Source: Oscillospiraceae bacterium (lineage in GTDB: Bacteria; Bacillota; Clostridia; Oscillospirales; Ruminococcaceae). From it: a stretch of 15,851 nt of DNA. The DNA is taken from NCBI GenBank assembly GCA_902798675.1, contig CADBXQ010000004.1, positions 1 through 15,851 on the forward strand, given 5' to 3'. The notes below the pieces were generated by a model. That model was not told the DNA's origin, did no database searches, and saw only the letters and a program-made list of their open reading frames with translations. Below are positions 6,464 to 13,196 of this stretch, one piece after another. Both the position numbers and the translations under genes were made by a program. How positions within the stretch are numbered: the stretch's first letter is position 1; each line of letters opens with the position of its first letter.

Positions 6464-8220
6464 ATGGAATATTTTTGAGATCAGTAAAAAACGAATTGCG
6501 TGGTTATATTGGCAGCAGGATAGACAGAATATATCAACCCTTGCCGCATGAAATTGTGATATTGTTGAGAAATCCCAGGAAAAATGTTAAATTGTTGATT
6601 TGCGCTGATTCAAATTGCGCCAGAATTCATTTGACTCAAAAAACTCTCAAAAACCCTCAAAATCCGCCAATGTTTTGCTTGTTGCTTCGTAAGCGTTTGG
6701 GAAATGGGCGTTTGAATTTCGTTTCTCAATCCGGCCTTGATCGAATTGTTAGTTTGGAGTTTGAAACGAAAAGCGAGATAGGCGATGTTGTGAATTATGT
6801 GCTTTCGGTGGAAATAATGGGAAGACACAGCAATATTATACTATATGATAAAAAAAGCGGCGTGATAGTTGATGCGATAAAAAGAGTTAGCGAGAGCATG
6901 TCGAGAGTTCGGCCGGTTCTTCCAAAAATCAAGTATGAGCCGGTTCCTTCAAAGGCTAAGCTGAACATTTTGGAGAATGACCCAGCATGTGTTGTTGGCA
7001 AGGTGTGTGAAGCCAAGGGCTGTTTTCTGGACAAAGCGTTGCTTTTAACGATTGAAGGCGTTTCTCCACTCATTTCGAGAGAGCTTTCTTTGAATATGCA
7101 AGAAAAATTTGTTGAAAGTTTTGATATATTGGATAAAACAGCTATTTTTGACAGGATTAGAAAATTAATCAATCTAATAAAATCGAATGAATTCAAATAT
7201 GTTGCGCTAATTGAAAAAAATATGCCTAAAGAATTTTCATTCATCGACATAACTCAATATGGAGATTTTTATAGTAAAAAATTTTTTGAAAGCCCCAGTG
7301 AACTTTTGGATTTTTTTTATTCACAAAAGGATTATATTCAAAAAATAAGTCAACGCTCATCCAATATAATTCGATATCTCGAAAATAAGATACAAAGAAT
7401 CCAAAAAACCCTGAGCATTCGCGTTGAAGAGCTTTTGGGTGTTAGCAATAAGGATGAGTATAAAAAATATGGAGATTTGTTGAGCGCAAACATTAATAAT
7501 ATACACAGAGGACAAAAAGTTGTTGAAGTTGAAAATTTTTATGATTCAAACAAGCTTGTCAAGCTAAAGATAGATCCTGAGAAGACCCCGGTTCAAAACA
7601 TACAAAAATATTATAAAATATATAAAAAAGCTAAAAGTGCTCAAAAAAAACTGAAAGAATTAATTGAAAATTCTAGAAACGAGTTGGAATTTCTCGAGAG
7701 CGAATTGGATCTGGTTCTCAGATCATCTGATGAGGATGAGCTGGGTGAAATCGTCCGGGAGCTTAATCAGGAGAATTATTATTTGAAGGAGTCGGGCAAG
7801 GGGCTGGACTCTAAAAAAAATAAAACTAAAAGTAAAAAATCCAACCCGCTAAAATTTATGTCTTCAGATGGATTTATTATTTTATGTGGAAAAAATAATA
7901 AACAAAATGATTATTTAACAACAAAGAAAGCTGATAAAAATGACATTTGGCTGCACACTCACAATATTCACGGTTCTCACGTCATCATATTTTCGGCTGG
8001 ACGCTTGGTTTCGGAAAAAACCTTGGAGGAAGCGGCAATCATAGCTGCGTATAACAGCAAAGGGCGTGATGGATCTAAGATTCCTGTTGACTACACGCCA
8101 ATAAAAAATGTTCATAAACCCAATGGAGCGAAGCCTGGAATGGTTATTTTTGATAAATATAAAACTGTTTTTGTCGATCCCGATTCCGAATTGGTTGAAA
8201 AATTGTTGATTGATGGCTAA
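6454..8220 (+). CDS. rqcH: NFACT-family ribosome quality control protein RqcH
   Basis: Bacterial Rqc2/NEMF homologue (older names FbpA, fibronectin-binding). It binds obstructed 50S subunits carrying peptidyl-tRNA and adds C-terminal Ala tails that mark the stalled chain for degradation. It has 588 residues. The NFACT-N domain covers about 1-170, with PPMFCLLLRKRL at 71-82, the D96-R97 pair in GLDRIVSLEF (matching the Asp-Arg pair needed for tailing in B. subtilis RqcH) and EIMGRHSNIIL. A helical middle region and a Lys-rich coiled coil follow at about 290-430. The C-terminal NFACT-R domain has DIWLHTHNIHGSHVII from residue 497. ATG 6454 overlaps the end of nif3, with GGTGA just upstream. All the family's domains are present. 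Confidence 0.95.
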   Translation: MALDGIFLRSVKNELRGYIGSRIDRIYQPLPHEIVILLRNPRKNVKLLICADSNCARIHLTQKTLKNPQNPPMFCLLLRKRLGNGRLNFVSQSGLDRIVSLEFETKSEIGDVVNYVLSVEIMGRHSNIILYDKKSGVIVDAIKRVSESMSRVRPVLPKIKYEPVPSKAKLNILENDPACVVGKVCEAKGCFLDKALLLTIEGVSPLISRELSLNMQEKFVESFDILDKTAIFDRIRKLINLIKSNEFKYVALIEKNMPKEFSFIDITQYGDFYSKKFFESPSELLDFFYSQKDYIQKISQRSSNIIRYLENKIQRIQKTLSIRVEELLGVSNKDEYKKYGDLLSANINNIHRGQKVVEVENFYDSNKLVKLKIDPEKTPVQNIQKYYKIYKKAKSAQKKLKELIENSRNELEFLESELDLVLRSSDEDELGEIVRELNQENYYLKESGKGLDSKKNKTKSKKSNPLKFMSSDGFIILCGKNNKQNDYLTTKKADKNDIWLHTHNIHGSHVIIFSAGRLVSEKTLEEAAIIAAYNSKGRDGSKIPVDYTPIKNVHKPNGAKPGMVIFDKYKTVFVDPDSELVEKLLIDG

Positions 8221-8262
8221 AATATACTAAAAAATTTAAGGATAGGTATGGTGAATTAAAAT

Positions 8263-10893
8263 ATGCAAAAAGACATTGGCAAGGTTTATAGCCCGGAAAA
8301 TTTTGAAGATAGGATATATAAAAAGTGGAATGAAGGCGGATATTTTAGAGCTATTCCAAATTATGATAAACGTCCATATACAATTGTGATTCCGCCGCCG
8401 AATGTCACAGGGAAGCTTCATATGGGGCATGCGTTGGATGAAACCATTCAGGACATATTGATTCGGTTTAAGAGGATGCAGGGGTATGAAACGCTGTGGC
8501 TTCCTGGAACGGATCACTCGGCGATTGCAACAGAGGCTAAGGTTGTTGAAAAATTAAGGCAGGAAGGCGTTAGCAAAGAGAAAATTGGCCGTGAAAAATT
8601 TTTGGACAGGGCTTGGCAATGGAAGAATGAATATGGCAGCAGGATTGTTGATCAGCTAAAAAAACTGGGCTCTTCGTGTGATTGGACCAGAGAAAGATTT
8701 ACGATGGATGCGGGACTTTCCAGAGCTGTTAGAGAATTTTTTGTTAGATTATATAATGATGGACTGATATATCGCGGGGAAAGGATCATAAATTGGTGTC
8801 CAAAGTGTAAAACCTCTCTATCGGATTTGGAGGTTGAATATGACCTTGAAGACGGATCTTTTTGGTATATCAAATATCCTTTTGATGAAGGGGATGGATG
8901 GCTTGAAATCGCGACAACCAGGCCAGAAACGCTTCTTGGGGACGTCGCTGTTGCGGTTAATCCTGATGATCAAAGATATCAGAATTTTGTTGGAAAAAAT
9001 GTAATATTACCAATAATTAATAAAAAAATCTCAATAATTTCAGATGCATATGTTGACTCGGCATTTGGAACGGGCGCCGTTAAAATCACCCCTGCTCACG
9101 ATCCTAATGATTTTGAAGTTGGTTTGAGGCATTCTTTAGAGGCCATTAACGTGTTCACTGATGATGCGCACATTAACGAAAATGGCGGCGAATATGCTGG
9201 AATGGAGAGGTTTGAGGCTCGCAAAAAAATTGTTGACCGGCTCAAGGAGTTAGGGCTTTTGATCAAAGTTGAGCCACACTCACATAATGTTGGACATTGT
9301 TACAGATGTGGGGAAATTGTTGAGCCGAAAATTTCAAAACAATGGTTTGTCAGGATGGATAAACTTTCTAAAGCTGCAATTGATGTCGTTCGAAATAAAG
9401 AGATAGTTTTCATACCAAGCAGATTTGATAAAATATATTTTAATTGGATGGAAAATATTAAAGACTGGTGTATATCGCGGCAGATATGGTGGGGTCATCG
9501 CATACCGGCTTGGTATTGTCAGAGTTGTGGTGAGATTATTGTTTCCAAGACTAATCCAAAATCCTGCCCGAAGTGTTGTGGTAAAAAATTAACTCAAGAC
9601 GAAGATACTCTAGATACATGGTTTTCTTCGGCTTTGTGGCCATATTCAACGCTGGGTTGGCCTGATGAGACTGATGATTATAAATATTTTTACCCCACTG
9701 ATACTTTGGTCACGGGCTATGATATAATATTTTTTTGGGTTGCGCGGATGATCTTTTCGGCACTTGAAAACACTAAAAATATTCCATTTAAGCATGTTTT
9801 TATCCACGGATTAGTTCGAGACCAGCAAGGGCGGAAAATGTCTAAATCTTTGGGAAATGGAATAGACCCGTTGGAAATTATTGACAAATATGGTGCGGAT
9901 GCACTTCGGTTTATGCTCGCAAATGGAACAAATGCTGGCAATGATTTGCGATATAGCGAAGAAAAAGTCATTTCAGCGAGAAATTTTGCAAATAAGCTTT
10001 GGAATGCAAGCAGGTTTGTTTTGATGAACATTGACTCTGGAGCCGATTTGTCAAATTTGCCGAAGCAGCTTGAGTTGGAGGATAAGTGGGTTTTAAATAA
10101 GGCTAATATATTAATTAAGGAAATGACGGGGAATATAGAAAAGTTTGAAATTTCTATCGCATCGCAAAAAATATATGATTTTATATGGGATATTTTTTGT
10201 GATTGGTATATAGAATTGTCTAAAACTCGGTTGCTAAAAAAAGATGAAAATTCTCTAAATGTTCAAAAAATTTTAGTTTATGTATTAAATATATCGTTAA
10301 AACTTTTGCATCCGTTTATGCCATTTATCACCGAAGAAATATATTCTGCCATTGGGCATGCAGGCGAGTCCATAATGATTTCTGATTGGCCAAAATGCAG
10401 TGAAGATTTAAATTTTGAACTCGAGGGCAATAAATTCGAAAAAGTGATTGATTCAATAAAAAGCATAAGGAATATTCGAGCAAAGATGCATGTTGCTAAT
10501 TCCAGAAAATCTAATGCATATATTGAAACTAAATTTGTTGATGTGTTTAAAAATTGTTCGTTATTTTTTAAAAAATTAGCTTATTGTGAAAATATTGAAA
10601 TTGTTGATCATTTAGATTCTGAATTGGCGCAAAAATGTGTTCAGGTTGTGACTGATTCTGCTAGAATATTTTTGCCTCTTTGTGATTTAATAGACAAAAA
10701 TAAAGAAATGGAGAGACTGTTGAAAGAAAAAGACTTTTGTGAAAAAGAACTCGCTATTTTTGAAAAAAAGCTGTCGAATCAGAATTTTATCAATAAAGCG
10801 CCAAAGCAGGTTGTTGAAAAAGAGCGTGAAAAGCTTCGGAAAATAAAGCAAAAATTGGAAAAAACAAACAGGAGCATTGAGGATTTAAAATGA
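8263..10893 (+). CDS. valS: Valyl-tRNA synthetase
   Basis: Charges tRNA-Val; class I synthetase of 876 residues, normal for the family. Motifs: the HIGH signature as HMGH at 53-56 within PPPNVTGKLHMGHALDE; the editing CP1 domain with TTRPETLLGDVAVAVNP and GTGAVKITPAHDPNDFEVG; Cys pairs for zinc (GHCYRCG, CQSCG and CPKC); WFSSALWPYSTLGWP; the KMSKS loop at 525-529 in GRKMSKSLGNGIDP; and a C-terminal Lys/Glu-rich coiled-coil arm over the last ~65 residues. The ATG follows rqcH by 42 bases, with purine-rich AAGGAT and GGTGA upstream. The stop TGA is contained in the ATGA overlap with folC. valS-folC is a common Firmicutes order. Confidence 0.98.
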   Translation: MQKDIGKVYSPENFEDRIYKKWNEGGYFRAIPNYDKRPYTIVIPPPNVTGKLHMGHALDETIQDILIRFKRMQGYETLWLPGTDHSAIATEAKVVEKLRQEGVSKEKIGREKFLDRAWQWKNEYGSRIVDQLKKLGSSCDWTRERFTMDAGLSRAVREFFVRLYNDGLIYRGERIINWCPKCKTSLSDLEVEYDLEDGSFWYIKYPFDEGDGWLEIATTRPETLLGDVAVAVNPDDQRYQNFVGKNVILPIINKKISIISDAYVDSAFGTGAVKITPAHDPNDFEVGLRHSLEAINVFTDDAHINENGGEYAGMERFEARKKIVDRLKELGLLIKVEPHSHNVGHCYRCGEIVEPKISKQWFVRMDKLSKAAIDVVRNKEIVFIPSRFDKIYFNWMENIKDWCISRQIWWGHRIPAWYCQSCGEIIVSKTNPKSCPKCCGKKLTQDEDTLDTWFSSALWPYSTLGWPDETDDYKYFYPTDTLVTGYDIIFFWVARMIFSALENTKNIPFKHVFIHGLVRDQQGRKMSKSLGNGIDPLEIIDKYGADALRFMLANGTNAGNDLRYSEEKVISARNFANKLWNASRFVLMNIDSGADLSNLPKQLELEDKWVLNKANILIKEMTGNIEKFEISIASQKIYDFIWDIFCDWYIELSKTRLLKKDENSLNVQKILVYVLNISLKLLHPFMPFITEEIYSAIGHAGESIMISDWPKCSEDLNFELEGNKFEKVIDSIKSIRNIRAKMHVANSRKSNAYIETKFVDVFKNCSLFFKKLAYCENIEIVDHLDSELAQKCVQVVTDSARIFLPLCDLIDKNKEMERLLKEKDFCEKELAIFEKKLSNQNFINKAPKQVVEKEREKLRKIKQKLEKTNRSIEDLK

Positions 10894-12143
10894 CATATGA
10901 GGAAGCGGTTTTGTGGCTTGAAAGCGTGCCTGCGTTTAGTGTTAAAAGATATGATTTGGATGCCGTTTCGAGGCTTTTGGAGCGGCTGGGAAATCCTCAC
11001 AAAAAGCTTAAATATATCCACATCGCAGGGACAAATGGGAAGGGTTCGACTGCTACGTTTTGTTCGTCGTCTCTTTCTGAAGCGGGCTTAAAAACTGGCC
11101 TGTTCACATCTCCACACATTTTGAGTTATCGAGAAAGAATTCAAATTGACGGAAGAATGATTTCGAAGGCGAACCTGCTTAAAATTATTGAAGTTGTGAA
11201 ACCGCATGTTGAATTTTTAGAAAATAATGGAATTGTGTGCAGTAATTTCGACATAACAACAGTGATTGCAATGAGTCATTTTTATTCTAATAATTGTGAT
11301 ATAGTTGTTTTAGAGGCAGGAATGGGCGGGCGTTTAGACTCAACAAACGTCATTTTGCCGCCTGAAGTTGCAATACTTACCCACATTTCGCGTGATCACA
11401 CAAGTGAATTAGGGGTGGATATTGCTCAGATTGCAAAGGAAAAGGCGGGGATTTTAAAGCCTGGAAGCCTTTGTGTGTGCGACAGAAACCAGCCTGCTGC
11501 GGTTAAAAACGTTGTTGATTCGATTTGTTTGAGCAAGGGTGTGGAGTTGATATATTCCCACGAACCGTGCGCCGAGGTGTGTGATTCAACTGAAAATGTG
11601 TGGATATATGGCGGCGTTTGCTATCGCACTAAGCTTATCGGACAGCATCAAATTTCCAATGCTATGCTCGCCATAACTGCTCTTTTAAAAATAGGAATAA
11701 ACGCGAAATATATAAAAAGAGGCATATATTTTGCGCATATCCCAGCCAGATTAGAGAAAATATGTGAAGATCCTTTAACTATTTTAGACGGCGCGCACAA
11801 TCCTGACGGCGTGACTGCTCTTAGTAAATCTTTGACTTTATTAAAAAAAACCCCGCTAATTGGCGTTGTCAGCATGCTAAAAACTAAGGATTACCGGGCG
11901 GCTCTGGCTAAAATAAAAGACAGGTTTGATAAATTAATAATAACGGAGATGGATTTTGACGGCGCAGTCAGCGCGGAATGTTTGTTTAAAGCTGCAACCG
12001 ATCTAAAATTTAATGCTTTGGTTGAAAAAAATCCGCAAATTGCCATTAAGACCGCTAAAAATTTGGCCGGAAGAGATGGTGCGGTTGTTTTGTTTGGATC
12101 TTTATATTTTTGCTCTCAAGTCAGAAATATTTTGCTGGATTAG
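10890..12143 (+). CDS. folC: Bifunctional folylpolyglutamate synthase / dihydrofolate synthase
   Basis: Mur-ligase-type ATP-dependent enzyme adding glutamate to dihydropteroate and to folates. It has 417 residues. Seen: the P-loop GTNGKGST at 47-54, LFTSPHILSYRERIQI (the Omega-loop region), EAGMGGRLDSTNV, HISRDHTSELG, the Lys-containing AKEKAGILKPG, and LDGAHNPDG in the C-terminal domain. ATG 10890 overlaps the valS stop as ATGA, so translation is probably coupled. It is the last gene of the run; a gene-free stretch with repeats follows. No strong GC-rich terminator was seen after it, although repeat copy C begins 18 bases downstream. Confidence 0.96.
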   Translation: MTYEEAVLWLESVPAFSVKRYDLDAVSRLLERLGNPHKKLKYIHIAGTNGKGSTATFCSSSLSEAGLKTGLFTSPHILSYRERIQIDGRMISKANLLKIIEVVKPHVEFLENNGIVCSNFDITTVIAMSHFYSNNCDIVVLEAGMGGRLDSTNVILPPEVAILTHISRDHTSELGVDIAQIAKEKAGILKPGSLCVCDRNQPAAVKNVVDSICLSKGVELIYSHEPCAEVCDSTENVWIYGGVCYRTKLIGQHQISNAMLAITALLKIGINAKYIKRGIYFAHIPARLEKICEDPLTILDGAHNPDGVTALSKSLTLLKKTPLIGVVSMLKTKDYRAALAKIKDRFDKLIITEMDFDGAVSAECLFKAATDLKFNALVEKNPQIAIKTAKNLAGRDGAVVLFGSLYFCSQVRNILLD

Positions 12144-12161
12144 GTTATTTTTGTCTTTCAA

Positions 12162-12225
12162 GGATGCTAACCTACCATTTATTACGCATGCTTTCAAAAG
12201 GGTCCTTTTGCTCAAGCCAGATTAA
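12162..12225 (+). repeat. Dispersed repeat, copy C (5' part only)
   Basis: GATGCTAACCTACCA then TTATTACG.ATGCTTTCAAAAGG matches the 5' ends of copies B and D, then similarity stops after about 60 bases. It contains a perfect hairpin CAAAAGG-GT-CCTTTTG at 12195-12210, one base pair longer than in copy B. Lying right behind folC it could also act as a weak terminator, but no T-run follows. The inverted copy starts about 40 bases further on. Confidence 0.75.
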
Positions 12226-12233
12226 AATAAAAA

Positions 12234-12300
12234 ATTTTCAGAAAATTTATTAAATGTGGATTTGGGTTATATTTGTCCCATTAATTCCATATCTGAAAAT
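12234..12300. repeat. 9-bp inverted repeat around the 3' end of the inverted copy
   Basis: ATTTTCAGA (12234-12242) and TCTGAAAAT (12292-12300) are perfect reverse complements 49 bases apart. They enclose GGTTATATTTGTCCC (12265-12279), the terminal sequence of the inverted repeat copy. Either a hairpin or a chance AT-rich pairing. Confidence 0.4.
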
Positions 12301-12460
12301 ATAATAGTCAAATTAAAGGAATTCGCTTTTTCAATCTATCTTTGACTATGTTCTAAAAAACGATGCAAAAACTAATTAAGCGCCGCCTGCTCACAATTCA
12401 ACCAAGCAATTCAATCCAATTTAAAGCGCCCTCTCTTTGACAGCGCCAATAACAAGCCAA
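12265..12460 (-). repeat. Dispersed repeat, inverted copy (copy F)
   Basis: On the - strand it reads CTTGTTATTGGCGCTGTCAA, a degraded CTTGTTACGGACGCTTTCAA; then TTTAAAT; TTGTGAGCAGGCGGCGCTTA; a T-rich run with GTTTTTTAGAA; and ends GGGACAAATATAACC, 15 bases identical to the end of copy D. The distance from CTTGTTATT to the end is 193 bases, the same as the matching distance in copy D. Hairpin arms GTGAGC/GCTTAA lie at 12394-12376. It faces copy D head to head. Confidence 0.8.
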
Positions 12461-12487
12461 GGTCAAAAGGAGTGACACCCCCTCGAG

Positions 12488-12695
12488 GATGCCGGCCTAC
12501 CACTTATCACGGACGCTTTCAACTGGACTTGCGCTTGAGCGGGGTTTAATATTACAGTCAGTTGTGAGCTGGCGGCGCTTACCCAGCCCTTGCATTGTTT
12601 TTTTAAACGCGATTGAGGATATTATAATATGTCGATGTTTTAACAAAGAGTCAGATCTTTTAAGCAGGAGCGTTTGAGGGGACAAATATAACCTA
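12488..12695 (+). repeat. Dispersed repeat, copy D
   Basis: GATGCCGGCCTACCACTTAT, CACGGACGCTTTCAA, GCTTGAG, TTTAATATT, TTGTGAGCTGGCGGCG, TTGCATTGTTTTTTT, GAGGATATT, and GGGACAAATATAACCTAACC follow the order and spacing of copy B. It carries hairpin GTGAGC-N7-GCTTAC at 12564-12582. A 62-codon open frame across it is not shared by the other copies. It is diverged enough from A and B to be an older insertion or duplication. Confidence 0.83.
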
Positions 12696-12696
12696 A

Positions 12697-12734
12697 CCTG
12701 ACGCTATTTTTGAATATATATGAAAAATTTCAGG
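12697..12734. other. AT-rich imperfect hairpin after copy D
   Basis: CCTGA (12697-12701) pairs with TCAGG (12730-12734), and inside it ATTTTT pairs with AAAAAT, with an unequal internal loop. No T-run follows, so it is not a standard terminator. The rest of 12735-12815 is AT-rich with nothing recognised. Confidence 0.3.
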
Positions 12735-12815
12735 CCTTCATAGATAAAAATAAACAGCAGCAAAATTAAGTCCACAGGATATGAAACAATCTAAAAAAAT
12801 ATTATGTATAAATTG

Positions 12816-12844
12816 TTGCTATTTCTATTGGCATGTGATATAAT
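12816..12844 (+). promoter_or_regulatory. Sigma-A promoter with extended -10, for ireB-glnN
   Basis: TTGCTA (12816-12821), 17 bases, TATAAT (12839-12844), with TG at 12836-12837. Predicted start is near 12851, giving a leader of about 45 nt before the ireB ATG. Confidence 0.72.
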
Positions 12845-12895
12845 GTCAATTAGTTATTTTTTACTGTTTTCATATTCTGTGGGAGGTAAAACATT

Positions 12896-13141
12896 ATGCA
12901 AGATAAAACCGTTATTTTTTCTTTGGGCGACGATAAAGAAAGCAACATGAAAAAAATTTTGCTGGTTGTGTATGATGCGCTGAAGGAAAAAGGATATAAT
13001 CCCATAAATCAAATTGTTGGCTATATACTTTCTGAAGATCCAACCTACATAACAACCTATAACAACGCGAGGAACCTGATCAGAAGGATAGACAGAGACG
13101 AACTTCTTCAAATAATGGTTAAAAATTATTTAGGAGAATGA
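12896..13141 (+). CDS. ireB: IreB-family regulatory phosphoprotein (UPF0297)
   Basis: Small cytoplasmic protein of 81 residues. In Enterococcus faecalis IreB is a substrate of the PASTA kinase IreK and lowers cephalosporin resistance; B. subtilis YrzL is the homologue. The family signature is clear: LYxVYDALKEKGYNPINQIVGYILS-like (here residues about 22-46), then EDPTYITTYNNARNLIRRIDRDELL and a short VKNYLGE end. A Thr at residue 5 in the flexible N terminus could be the phospho-acceptor by analogy; this is inference. Start ATG 12896 has a strong GGGAGG (12881-12886, spacing 9). Its usual partner ruvX/yqgF is not here; glnN follows after 55 bases, with no terminator or good promoter seen between, so the two are probably cotranscribed. 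Confidence 0.93.
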   Translation: MQDKTVIFSLGDDKESNMKKILLVVYDALKEKGYNPINQIVGYILSEDPTYITTYNNARNLIRRIDRDELLQIMVKNYLGE

Positions 13142-13181
13142 TTTAATTTGGGCATTATCAAGTTTTTATTAATTTTATGCG

Positions 13182-13187
13182 AAGGAG
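13182..13187 (+). promoter_or_regulatory. Shine-Dalgarno deciding the TTG start of glnN
   Basis: AAGGAG at 13182-13187, 9 bases before TTG 13197. No in-frame ATG lies near, and the residues that follow (ELLSNFGSKVFND) match the N terminus of GSIII proteins. Confidence 0.75.
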
Positions 13188-13196
13188 TTTTATATT

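Noticed and set aside
12489..12677. 62-codon open frame over repeat copy D
   Set aside because: Not open in the other copies, no Shine-Dalgarno, no recognisable protein.
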